DNA of 64,000 nt. It comes from Isoetes taiwanensis (Eukaryota; Streptophyta; Lycopodiopsida; Isoetales; Isoetaceae). The notes beneath the pieces are model-generated. The model saw nothing but the letters and a program-made list of their open reading frames with translations. It did not search any database and was not told the DNA's origin. Of this stretch, positions 46,161-57,346 are shown in pieces. The position numbers and the translations under genes are program-made. The stretch's first letter is position 1; each line of letters opens with the position of its first letter. Location of the stretch: positions 2,662,282 to 2,726,281 of the forward strand of contig JAJEKV010000112.1 in NCBI GenBank assembly GCA_021234155.1, read 5' to 3'.

Positions 46161-46974
46161 AGCTCATTTGCGTAGAGCAGGTAGTAAATCATTGGTTTGA
46201 TGTATTGAACATTGCTAACAACTTATGTTAAACCATGACATGAGTGCAAGTATCGGAGAAGGTGCATGGTAGAAAATGTTAGGAAGGATACCAACTGCAA
46301 ACCAGATGTTTCAACTTTTGGCACTAACCTTGAATTTGTGTGTTGTATGGAGTTGCAGAGACAGAGCTAGATGATCACTTAGGCACAAATGAAGCTTTGC
46401 ATTTCTTTGTGTGCGTGTGTGCATGCTTGTGTGTGTATGTGTGTGTGTGCGTGCGCGCGCGCACGTGTGCGTGCGCGTGGCGTGTACGTGCATGCCTGTG
46501 TTTGTGCATGCATGTAAGCGTGCATGTGCACGCGTGCATGCGTGCATGTTGGTGGAGTTGTCTATGGCATTGCTACCGGGGTGGGAGCTGCATGACCTAA
46601 TCGTCCTTATCATCTAGTTCAGTTTCATGTTGCACTGGTTCATTTATATATTCTTTTAGCAACATGGAGACCACCTCAAAGGGACACAAATTTGCAAAAG
46701 AAATGGGTAGTTTACAGAGGATGCATAACAATTATTCTAGATCGTTGGTGTATTGATTTTTTTAGGTAATCTAATAGTACAACGTTATATTTACTGGTTT
46801 TGTTTCATTTTTTGGTCTTTATGCCCTGTTTTGCTTGGGTTTCTTGTCCATGCTCTGTATTATCATCTCACTTCTATTCTACTATATTCCGTAATATGTT
46901 AATTATTGTTCACTTTCTTTGGATCTGTAGTCATTGGCTAATGATATATTAATCAAATAGATGCCATGGAACTC
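46161..46974. other. Intergenic with a GT/GC-rich simple repeat
   Basis: At 46405-46555 the sequence is built of GTGTGT, GTGCGCGC and GCATGC words. Cys/Arg/His-rich frames on both strands there are translations of this simple repeat. Nothing else is recognised. Confidence 0.8.
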
Positions 46975-47065
46975 TACATATGCGACTCCAGGCAGCCTCA
47001 AACTCGAGACATAATTGTTCTAAGACTAGTGTCTTACCACTATACCAAAGGTCCAGGTGCTATGG
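46975..47065 (-). mobile_element. SINE-like tRNA-derived unit
   Basis: On the minus strand CCTTTGGTATAGTGGTAAGA is a good A box, and TCTCGAGTTTGAGGC about 35 bases on is a degenerate B box. It is the third tRNA-derived unit in the window; the three differ in sequence and so are separate families or very old copies. Confidence 0.45.
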
Positions 47066-47879
47066 AAATTTAATGTCATAAACATGTCCATTTTTTACTA
47101 AAAAACATGTCGAATGCGCATGCACATGCTCAAATGTCCAGGCTAAAAAGTATACCGCATGCTGATGCCAACAAAATGGATCTTAGAAACCAAGATCCAC
47201 ATAGAAAGGGCCTAAGATTTCATTTCACCATGAGTATGAGTTGTAATGCTTTTGTTTCACCACGTTTAATTTGTTTTTTGATTTTTCCTTTTTTGAACTT
47301 GACGACATGATATTCCACGATTAGCAATACCCTAATTTTGAATTAATCAATCAAGTTTATATAACATTTTTTAAAGTGTGATTAGACGGTTTTTTAGATA
47401 ACATGTGATGTGAGCAAGAATTAAAAGGCTAGTTTCTTCAAATGGGACTACCACGGTAATAAAGTGTCTTAGATTGGATGAGATTAAAGATAAAAGTCTG
47501 ACCTCTACGTGCTAACCTCAAATAACTTATTACCAGAATATAAAGATATGGCCACCTTTTAAATCGTGGGATCAATTCTACAAATGCCACACATGAAAAC
47601 CATTAGAAGCCAAGAAGTATTTCAAATACTAAAGGTTGTTTCTCGAAAGTTTCAAGGTTGTGCAACAATGGGTGCACAAATTAGGATCTCAAAAGCATCA
47701 TTTGAATTTAATAAACTCAAAAGCACCAACAAACATTCAAATTCTTATTTGTTTGTGCTTTGCTCTTAAACATCTGCTCTAAAACCTGGTTTTTCCCGCA
47801 AAATATTGCCTCACCAATCCTATGAACTAATCCGTTCAGTATAAGGATACGTAATATATACAAATCACTTTAGATCATA
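47066..47879. other. No supported gene
   Basis: Short frames at 47107 and 47566 (+) have no recognisable domain or splice context. Confidence 0.4.
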
Positions 47880-48570
47880 CAAATGAAGCAGCGATCCCAA
47901 CCATTAGCACTTGTAAGCAATCCAGAGATTGCACAAGGGCATTGAATGCACTAAATCCTCCAACAACATATGGCATCCCCTGTATCTGCTACTGCACCAT
48001 GTGCGCGTTTGAAAAGCATATTAGAAGCTTTATCCAAATACGCATCCAGGGCTCAAATACTTTCACACTAGAATAATTTTGTCCATCATGGCCTCCCAGT
48101 GCATATATATTACCATTTAACACTGCAACATATAGACCTATTCTTCTGCATAACATTGAAGGAACTTGGGACCAAAAGGACATGCTGATTATACATTTCT
48201 ACTGTAATATGGTGTAATATGGCATGGAATGTATTTCCGTTGCAATAACCAAGGGCATATATCATATCATGCTACACCGTACTTCCATAGGTGGGCTTGA
48301 AGACCATCGAACACCTATTGGATCATATTTTTCAACACTGTTATTCCATGTTGCATCATCGAATCCTCACAAAATAAAAATCTGATCGTGGAGCGATGCT
48401 GCAACAATGCATGATCTGGCCATGAGTATGGATTTCCAAATGGAATTCCCCCAGTATCCTGGGAGAAAACTTCCACAAAACTCAATCGAAACATTAAATT
48501 AAACCCACCTATTACATACAGCTCTGACAAGCATGTAGGAATCTTCACCCATAATTCTGCAAGCTAGGAC
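47880..48570 (-). pseudogene. Kelch-repeat gene fragment, multiply frameshifted
   Basis: In order on the minus strand: ELYVIGGFN; then in another frame SCIVAASLHDQIFIL, stop, GFDDATWNNSVEKYDP; and, after further breaks, YVAVLNGNIYALGGHDGQNY SSVKVFEP and PYVVGGFSAFNAL. The GG doublets, Y-V-x-G-G strands and spacing of about 48 residues are those of Kelch beta-propeller blades. One GG has become a stop (TGA). With several frame changes this cannot encode a working protein. The source may be a plant Kelch or F-box/Kelch gene. Confidence 0.75.
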
Positions 48571-51500
48571 TTTATTTCATTTACTTTTGCATTCAATGAA
48601 CAATGTGTACCAACCATTCTAATTTGCGTATTGGTTTGTGATGATGCAATCTTTTAACTCTTTGAAAACGTTCTCCAACTTTATTTCATTAATCGGTTGT
48701 TTTAGCTGCAAATAGTATTGGAAGCCATTCTCCTTATACAAACTTGTAATATACTGTTAATATGTAAACTAGTTGAAATGCACTCCAAATGATGCAGAAA
48801 GCAAGGGCAAGAAAAAGATTTGTCTGCCAAACCATTGGCATGATGAAAACTAGCTAATTTGTTGTTTATAAATATGGTTGAAATACACATATGCCTGCAT
48901 CATGAAAGCTAAAGAATTGTCATGTAAAACATGATGAGGAATGGACCCCAAAAAAAATTAATCATAGGCATTTCCAATGTTGTCTTTAGTTATGAATGCA
49001 ACTGTGATGGCAACACTAGCATACATGATAAAATAATTTAGCTCATGTATATACACTTGTCCTACAAACTTTCTAGATGTTTGGAAAACAATCAAATGTT
49101 TCAGCCTGCTTAATAATTTGGAAGTGACAGGAATCATGGCTTGACTTGTAATAATTCTAGCGGCAACTGCAACAATGAACATTCGGCAACAGAGAAGACC
49201 TACAGAAACGTTTACTCAGAGTGAAGCTAAACACTTGGAATAGGATTCTACTTTTACAATAGCATAATCTACTTTGTTAATTTGGGATTATCCGGCCTGG
49301 CAGAAAATGTTTTTGGAATTTTTTTTTAATTAATTTCATATGATTTTGGGGATTCTGGTCGCCGGAAAAACTTACTGATTTCCAAATATCGTAGAAGTTT
49401 TGCCCTATGATTTTTTCTTCTGGGAATTGCACCCCGAGGGCATGCCACAGAGGAGCCTACATGCGTTGTCGTGGCATCCATGGCTGCTCTTCTAAAATTA
49501 CAATAGGCCAGTATGCATTGAACCTTCAGCAGGAGGCTCTACATTTTCGGCAGCAGCAAATCCATTTGCAAATGATATTGTGGAATTCGGAATCTCTCTT
49601 CTTGCGTTCAGAACGGAGTTAGGGAGTGCGTCGCATTATTTGATCTGCCTGAGAGCATTCAATCTTACGTTCGCAGAAATTTTCCTTATTTTGTTGGAAT
49701 GCCGCCTCCTTTTGGTACGCCAATCTGGCTTTGAAACTTATGATTTAATAAAGTTATGCAATAGTAGTTTTGGATATAATATTATAAGTATCGAGCTCAT
49801 GCTGAAGGCTCATTATATCCTAGGGAGGTTTAAGCTAAAGATTTTTTTTTAATAGCTTCTGAAATATGCAGTGATCATCTCATCTACCCCGAATTTCAAC
49901 CTATCTGATTGCTTTATCATTCTTATGTTTTTGTAGGTCGTTATCCTTGGATGCCTTATCCCCTATTTGGGAAGGTTAGGCATCTTTTTTCCTTTATGAG
50001 CTTATATTTGATGAAGCAGCATTTTTAAGAATATGCATTGACAAGACCAACGTGGAAAGATTATCTTAGCAATCTAAATGTGTTAGGGCGCATGCTGGGA
50101 ACCAGCTAGATGCAGCTGTGGGGTATGCTACAACATTTTAAAATGCTGACAAAATCATTGTCAAGATATTCAGTACAGGTTGAATCAGGCGTTGGTTGGC
50201 AAGCACTCAACACATAAGTTGGACGAACTTCCCTTTGTATTTGTTGTATATGCAGCGTACCAGGCAAAGTAGTCTTGAATGTAGTAAGCTTGAATCCAGT
50301 AAAGTTCTTTTACTGCTCTTATACTTTACAGTGGTTGACAATGACCTTATTTTTTACTAGTCCTATAGTTTTGACTAGGCATTATATAGAACTCGACTAG
50401 CCTGAACAATACAGCGTACTCAGATCAAGGCAAGGAAATTGAGCATTGAAAGTGGCTAACATTTCTGTGAATATTGAGCTCTTCGTTATTCTGATTCTCG
50501 GCCCATGGCAGCCATTGATGTTATGATGAGCAGCAGATGATTCCTGAAATACATAGAGCATACAAAATCCGACGACTGCTAGGTCACAAAGCTATCTCAG
50601 GTAATTCTTTTGTCTCAGGTAGTTGCATTTTTACCATCTTTGCCTTCATCGTCTTTAAACCCTCATTTTTAGAATTTGCTTTTCCGGATAAGGTCTCTCT
50701 CCATGGCATGGATACTTTTCAGAGTCTGAAATTTATGCTGCATCTCTTTATATTCCAAAGCAATATGGTTCACTTATGGTTCTATCCGAATTAAGCCATC
50801 GAATCACATGACAGATTATGTTGATTCACTTTCTAGAGTGCTTTTGATTTATTCAGCATAAAGCACCTGAGGAGGTCACATTCCTGACTATTTTAAGAGG
50901 TACGCAATACTATCATTATGAATAAAATATGTTTATGTCAATGATAGCAACTTCTCCAAAAGATAAAAATTTCAGCTATACTGTATTTTTCTCGGCTGGC
51001 ATGGAGATTAAAATTGCACACAAGACTGAAGCTAAAAGGCAGGACCCACAAACAGGTACAACTTATTGAACCAACTATGTTTGAGACATCTTTAGTTGCA
51101 GCAAATTTTAAGGTACCTTGGATTTGAGTAATCTCAAATGTTGATGCGATGTCAATCTAATCCATGCAACAAAATCGTGCCAAGCAGATGACAAGTGTGT
51201 TGCTTCCTTTGTGCATCCTCAAAGATGATGACATCAGTGCAATTTAAGACTAGACTAAGACTTCTTTAGGTTAAATCAAAGTCTCAGTTCCTAACCATGT
51301 TGATGCTAAGCCTGATGTCGGAAATGAGAAGCCTAGGGGTCTGAGGAAGGGCAGATTGATTCGGTTAAATCTAGTCGTCTTGCTGGAACAGAGCACCTCT
51401 TATTCAGACTGTCTTGCACCAATTTGCCTTTGCTGGCTGCTGTGATTCAGTTTGTCGCTACAAAATCTTCGGTTTGTTATGGCAGCATGCAGATCTTGAA

Positions 51501-52198
51501 ATACGGTAACTGGACAATATCAACTGATTTCAGCATATTCTGGCGCGGCCATATGACCAAACGACAAAACAAAATAAGGGTTTATGGGCAGACCAGATCA
51601 AGAACATGGTGTAAACATCGCTGCCTTGCTTAGATACAAAAATCTGATATGCCGGATCCGACAAGCACTATGCTGGATTTAGGCATTGGCCGCCTGTAAA
51701 GGAGTATAGAGGTGCTCAGGGTCTCTAGGCTTGCTTTAGAGTACTTGCCAGTAAGTTGGCACTTTCCCATACAAAATGTCATTTGTTTCATGATACCTGC
51801 TAGAGAGCTATATCTCGATGTTGGATCTCAATAGCAGCACTATTTGTCTAGGCCTTTTGTTCTCAAGACTTAAAAAAAAACAGTTTCAATTAAAGTCGCA
51901 GATATTTTGTTACGATACGATGTGGAATGTGCAACCTATCCCTTTTAAGCTTCTATTAGAGGTCAACTTCCATGACCAGAATGCAGACCTTATCAAATGT
52001 CCCATCAGGAAATATTAAGAGAGGTGCATTTGCTTCCTTGGCACCACAACAATCCTATCTTTGTTGGCAGGTTTAGTGAATAATTTTGAGACATGTCTCA
52101 ACAGCCTTTGATGCAATAGATGTATCTCTTTTTGACATGGTTCAAGATATGGAGAGATTATCTATAGATCCTAATGTTGTTGTTTTGAAACCATTATA
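48571..52198. other. No firm gene; faint coding traces
   Basis: Around 49430-49740 (+) short coding-like pieces appear in different frames (EPSAGGSTFSAAANPFAND, then FDLPESIQSYVRRNFPYFVG), which suggests a decayed gene of unknown identity. The rest shows nothing that I can support. Confidence 0.3.
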
Positions 52199-52553
52199 TT
52201 ACACACCTTAAAATTAAATTCCCCCTTAAACCCCCTTTTGTTTGGGTGCATATTCACACGGAGGGTGACTCTGGGCATCGAGAGCTGTTGGATAGGCATA
52301 TTCACCCCTTATTCCTTAATCTACACCGTACACAAAATTCCTCATTTGTGGGGTATAGATGTATAGAAATTATGATACTATATAACAAGATTTGAAAAAT
52401 ACTATAAGATTTCAAGTAACATACTATATGGTATTGATTTTGTACATACAAAACATAATTATAGGGGCTCTCGCTGCCCTACGTCACCCTCCGTGTGAAT
52501 ATGCACCCAAACAAAAGGGGGTTTAAGGGGGAATTTAATTCTAAGGTGTGTAA
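52199..52553. mobile_element. MITE with TIRs of about 88 bp
   Basis: The first 88 bases, from TTACACACCTTA at 52199, reappear as the reverse complement ending GGTGTGTAA at 52553, with only a few mismatches over the arms (shared TTAAACCCCCTTTTGTTTGG and CACACGGAGGGTGAC). The centre (about 180 bp) is AT-rich and non-coding. The very long arms suggest a Mutator-like or foldback MITE. I could not read a convincing target-site duplication. Confidence 0.85.
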
Positions 52554-52759
52554 GGCCTTGCCTAAAACAATATAGTTGAGAAGAGCACTTAAACCATGTG
52601 CTTTGCCATGGCACATGTGTTGTCATATATTTAAAAAATGCCATCTTAGATACATATGTTGTGGGGAATAATCAAACACCTTCACAAGTATATCGAGTTA
52701 AGATTTGCCTTGCATAGGGTGTTATAGAATTGCAAGTCAACTTAAATGGATGGGTATAA

Positions 52760-53250
52760 ACTCTGAAATGAACATAAATACTTGAGCACTTCAACTTCAA
52801 ACGATCTAACTGTGGCTGCAATTCCAGCCTCAGTAATAAGACAATCCCTGAGTTCAAGCTTCCTAAGCCAATGTGGGCTAAACCTTCATTTGTAAGTCCA
52901 CCATGGCGTATATAAATAGTCAAACGAACCATATTTGAACATCCCTCTAGCAAATTCTTCACGACATCATCAAATGAAGGTGTGGTTCTCATGTCACTCT
53001 CTAATAAAGCTATTCTGAAGTCCACCAAGTTTGGACACGACTCTCCGAATGCAGATAATGCTGAACTGGTGATATCTGATGCATAATTTGCAACGGACTA
53101 TAAACATCTGCAGTTTTGAGCCAGATAAAGTAGCCCCCGATGTGATACAAAACCATGCTGGTCCTCTAAATTTTCAATCTGAAGACTCCTAAGCTTTTTA
53201 CAATGGTTGCCAAGCACTTCAAGCCTTGCATCTCCAATGATGTTTCGCAC
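52760..53250 (-). pseudogene. COI1-like jasmonate receptor fragment
   Basis: After an AG acceptor the minus strand reads VRNIIGDARLEVLGNHCKKL R, VSHRGLLYLAQNC, then a TAG (53100-53098) where COI1 has a glutamate, and continues in the same frame SVANYASDITSSALSAFGES C, FDDVVKNLLEGCSNMVRLTI and RHGGLTNEGLAHIG. About 30 residues expected next are missing and the frame shifts, resuming KLELRDCLITEAGIAATVRS. This is the leucine-rich-repeat region of COI1, the F-box receptor for jasmonate-type hormones. One nonsense change plus one frameshifting deletion make it a pseudogene. No F-box exon is nearby. Confidence 0.85.
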
Positions 53251-53257
53251 CTATATA

Positions 53258-54186
53258 GAAACATGAAATGAGAAACAGAATTAACTGAGGTATCCTGGTG
53301 GTCTTTAAAAGACAAAACCTTGATTACCCTGATAATTAGAAGGCCCTGCCTCATCGTTGGAAGGCTTTACAGTGGGCTTGCATGAACATCTAATACAACG
53401 GAAAAGGGTTTGAAATGCAAGGGGGCTAAAAAGGCTGTAGATGGGCGATTCCTGAGCTAGTAATAATGCGAGATACACTCTATCTGCTGTTATGCCAGAG
53501 CCCATCCCCTGTTCCATAATGCTGGACAAGCCATTGACGATGTCCCCTAATTGTATTCTTGTTTGGGCTAGTTCTTCCCAAGGAATCTTAACTCCGCCAT
53601 GTCTATCCGAGAGAAATGCTTCCTGAAGCTTGGAAAGGAAGTGTTGGGGAGCCGTATCTGCTCCAGAATATGAGAGCAGAGAAGTCGATTCCAGAAGAGA
53701 GACCATATCCTGCTGTTCTTAGAAACACGAAATGAGAAACAGAATTAACGGAGGTATCCTGGTGGTCTTTAAAAGACAAAACCTTGATTACCCTGATAAT
53801 TAGAAGGCTCTGCCTCATCGTTGGAAGGCTTTACAATGGGCTTGCATGAACATCTAATACAACGGAAAAGGGTTTGAAATGCAAGGGGGCTAAAAAGGCT
53901 GTAGATGGGCGATTCCTGAGCTAGTAATAATGCGAGATACACTCTACCTGCTGTTACGCCAGAGCCCATCCCCTGTTCCATAATGCTGGACAAGCCATTG
54001 ACGATGTCCCCTAATTGTATTCTTCTTTGGGCTAGTTCTTCCCAAGGGATCTTAACTCCGCCATGTCTATCCGAGAGAAATGCTTCCTGAAGCTTGGAAA
54101 GGAGGTGTTGGGGAGCCGTATCTGTTCCAGAATATGAGAGTAGAGAAGTCGATTCCAGAAGAGAGACCATATCCTGCTGTTCTTCG
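53258..54186. repeat. Tandem duplication, offset 464 bp
   Basis: The unit starting AGAAACAYGAAATGAGAAAC occurs at about 53258 and 53722 and spans about 460 bp with few differences. It contains most of one exon and most of the intron after it, ending eight bases short of the intron's AG. The duplication is therefore younger than the association of this exon with the COI1-like exon. Confidence 0.9.
53328..53706 (-). pseudogene. Duplicate of the same exon lacking its start
   Basis: Copy of 53792-54194 with a handful of amino-acid changes. The first codons are lost: the sequence upstream now reads a stop in place of MEDE. It keeps the GTAATC donor, and the AG at 53252-53251 offers a 77-base intron to the COI1-like exon. 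That splice would shift the frame and terminate soon after. Confidence 0.7.
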
Positions 54187-54194
54187 TCTTCCAT
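53792..54194 (-). CDS. First exon, possibly condensin II subunit D3-like
   Basis: ATG at 54194 opens 134 codons ending in CAGG before a GTAATC donor at 53791 (phase 1). It contains LLSKLQEAFLSDRHGGVKIP and GRVYLALLLAQESPIYSLFS then PLAFQTLFRCIR. The pattern of a helix, then LLL..xSP.YxLF.P..F, resembles the N-terminal region of condensin II CAP-D3 proteins; I hold this loosely. It is open and undamaged here, but no further exon of that gene follows. The next exon on this strand is a degraded second copy and then the COI1-like pseudogene, so it is a gene fragment or part of a chimeric transcript. Confidence 0.4.
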
Positions 54195-54543
54195 GTCCGA
54201 ATAGAAGAAAGGAATGGCGTTGTCCTAACCCTAAAATAACCCTAAAACATGATGGCACCATGTTTGCATGCAAAACTCTGAAAATGGCAACCAAAATAAA
54301 AAGAGGGCTTTTGTTGTGAGCCCTTGGATGTTGGACCATTGAAAAAAAAAAGTAAAATCAACGACTAAGAAATGGTGCACTCTAGATGTACGCATTAGTA
54401 CATCCATTCGAATACGCCATGAAATCTTAGGAAAACCTTTGTGAAAAGCGTACAAAAACACAAAGAAAACCCCCTGTCATTATGCTACATATTGGGTTAA
54501 AGAAAAGTAGCTTCCCTTTGAGCTGCATGTCGAAAATTTTCCC
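54195..54543. other. Upstream flank of the duplicated exon
   Basis: ACCCTAAAATAACCCTAAAA at about 54228-54247 is telo-box-like and lies 35-50 bp upstream of the ATG at 54194, so this may be a captured promoter. No other feature is seen. Confidence 0.4.
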
Positions 54544-55875
54544 TAGCAATTTTTGGCATGCATGCCATAATTGCTCTAATGATTTGCTGTTCATGCCAGT
54601 TCGTAGAAGAGTGTGCTGCAAGATTTGCTATGATGTGGAAGTATTCTCGGTCTATTTATATGTCTGACACTCTTCAACTTTAGCTTCTTATATGTAAGGA
54701 TCTTAATCTTCTTTTGCAGGCTCTTACGTGTCTTATGGTTTATCTTTAATGCAGATATCACATATATTCGACATGGTTATGTAAGCATTGTGTTTCTGCG
54801 AAGCTTTCAAATCGCTTCTGGAGTTGGGGTTGGTTGAAGCAGGAAGTAACAAATTAATGTCAATGAATAACTCCTTTGGGAGGTATGCCTGCTGTCAAGG
54901 ATGTTCTTTCATTTTCAAATGTTTCTTCACTTTATTTCTGCGTACAACTGTCACTTATCTAATACTTCTAGAGCTTTATGTTATGTACTTTATTTCATTT
55001 ACATTTCACAAAATTATCAATAAACAACATTAACTGCATATTCCTTGATGCATGCAGAGTTTTGTGGGACATCATGGGACTGATACATATGACGGGGAGG
55101 GTGGGTCCAAATATGGTGGGGCAAATGGGAGCTATTGTTTTTCAACTCAACTATGGCAGTTTATGCCTATATCCGCATGCTTGATACACAGATCTGCATG
55201 ATGCTTTGGAAGCTATCGATTTCAACCCATGGCGGTTCGTGTCTATCCTCATGCTTGATGCACAGATCTGAATGACACTTTGGAATATACGAGACTCTAC
55301 AACTACAGAGACAAGTTTGTGTTACATGTAACATGCATCAATTGCTCAATTGCTCAATTGCTCGCATCATATAACTTTTCCTTTCATGTATAAGCAACTG
55401 CTTATGCACAAACCTACCGTGTGATTTCTCTGCTCACTCTAGCAATTTTTGGCATGCATGCCATAATTGCTCTAATGTTTTGCTGTTCATGCCAGTTCGT
55501 AGACCTCAAGGTGATTGTCTGAAGAGTGTGCTACAAGATTTGCTATGATGTGGAAGTATTCTGGGTCTATTTGTATGTCTGACACTCTTCAACTTTAGCT
55601 TCTTAGATGTAAGGATCTTAATCTTCTTTTGCAGGCTCTTACGTGCAAGGATCTTATGGTTTATCTTTAATGCATATATCACATATATTCGGCATGGTTA
55701 TGTAAGCATTGTGTTTCTGCGAAGCTTTCAAATCGCTTCTGGAGTTGAGGTTGGTTGAAGCAGGAAGTAACAAATCAATGTCAATGAAAGTTTAACTCCT
55801 TTGGGAGGTATGCCTGCTGTCAAGGATGTTCTTTCATTTTCAAATGTTTCTTCACTTTATTTCTGCGTACAGTTG
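54544..55875. repeat. Direct duplication of about 410 bp
   Basis: Copy 1 (54544-54950) and copy 2 (55441-55875) share AGCAATTTTTGGCATGCATG, GTGGAAGTATTCTxGGTCTA and CGAAGCTTTCAAATCGCTTC. Copy 2 has short insertions (near 55504 and 55640). The 490 bp between them are non-coding, so this could be an LTR-like pair or a segmental duplication. No PBS or polypurine tract is obvious. Confidence 0.85.
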
Positions 55876-57318
55876 CTCTTGCATCGTGAAATACTTATGT
55901 TCAATCCTATATGACAATATAGTTTTGAGGTATTTATAAGCATTGAGGCACAAACCATATATAAGGTGCACGTGATTGTAAAAATAGCAGTGGCATAGCT
56001 AGAGGAGAAATCGTAATATCTCAATCAGTCAGGTTCTTACATGATGTTCTTAACAATTTGTCCAAGCCCCTTTCTTCTTTTCAAAGTGCTGTCTCCCAAA
56101 GATGCTGAGACAAAATTCAAGCGTCGAAAGTGAGACAAAATCTAAGCATCGAAAGCAAGTTGCTTGAGTTCATTGTGGATATTCAGACATACAGAGCAGA
56201 TTACATTGTTGAAGTTTGATTCATTGGGGCAGTATGATTTGTGATATTGCTCGTGCACATGGCTTCTCATTTTGCAGATGGATTGAATACCTATAGTGGC
56301 TTCTAGAAATATCTGTGCAACTAGCAAGGTTTAGCAATCTCTCGCCAATAGCTGATATTGTGCTTAGGTTCATGATGACTGTCCCTTCCAGATTTTAAAG
56401 ATACTTTCAAGCTTCTTTATCTTCACATGTGTGGTTGCAGCTAAGGAGTCTCTTCAGTGAATCACACATGGTTGCAGCCTGAGTCTCTTTAGAAGTCTCT
56501 TTCAATTGAGTGCTTTCATAATCAATTATTTGTTCCAATTGAGTGCACTCATTATCTCCTAAGGCTTTATCTGCTTAGTCTTGGTTGTTCAGGTAAAACA
56601 GAGCCGAATGTCTACAATGTGTTGCATGACATATGGCGTCAGACAGAGGCAAATGATGTCAACTAAAGCAAATGATGTTTTGACTTAGAAAATTTAAATC
56701 CGATCTCTTTTGGATGTTGGCTTTGGTGGCGGTTCCAATATTTTGGCTTCAAAGACCATAATCTCGGAAGGATCCCATCATATCTTAACTTCACAGTGCA
56801 TTAAGAGGACAGATTGTATCTCTTTACAGTTGGAGCTACTTCATTACATGATCGGAACACCAATATTTTCTTCAATAAAATGGAGTTGTCTTAATGCTAC
56901 AAGGAAGGAATTAGTGATAAAGGGTTTGGGTGGATTCCAAGTTCGGTTTCCATATATAGTTTGTTTTATTTTCTCCACATAAGGTCTCAATTTGTTAAAA
57001 TGCAAGGGCACATATCTATGCACATGCAAATGTTAGAAAATTTATGACTAAGAAAATGTCATGACTATGTGCATTAAACGAATTGTTGAGGCTTCTTTTT
57101 AATCTATATTTACTTGAAATTTAGTTACTTTTTATTTAAATACTTGAAATTTCACAATTTGGTTCGCTAATATAACCACCACATTCCATATTTTTTGAGT
57201 TCTATCTCATTGCAATGATGTCACGCATCTTTGTTTTCTAGAATAACAAGCTTAGTGTTGTTGGAACACCCATGTTCAACAACCCTACCAATCAACATAA
57301 CATACATATTGTTGCTAG
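55876..57318. other. No supported gene
   Basis: Frames at 56142-56327 (-) and 56710-56982 (+) are unrecognised. If the Helitron ending at 57346 is long, this stretch is part of its body. Confidence 0.4.
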
Positions 57319-57346
57319 GCCCGGCAACGCCGGGCACCGTTACTAG
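57319..57346 (+). mobile_element. Helitron 3' terminus (plus strand)
   Basis: GCCCGGCAACGCCGGGC (7-bp stem, loop AAC) is followed by ACCGTTACTAG and a T. This matches the plant Helitron 3' end consensus of hairpin, about ten bases, CTAG and target T, and parallels the minus-strand end at 8452-8479. The element would extend upstream, where several gene fragments lie (COI1-like and CAP-D3-like pieces), but I could not locate its 5' TC end. Confidence 0.7.

Noticed and set aside
46311-46617. Cys/Arg-rich and His/Thr-rich frames on both strands
   Set aside because: Pure translation of a GT/GC-rich simple repeat; not a zinc-binding protein or a toxin-like peptide.
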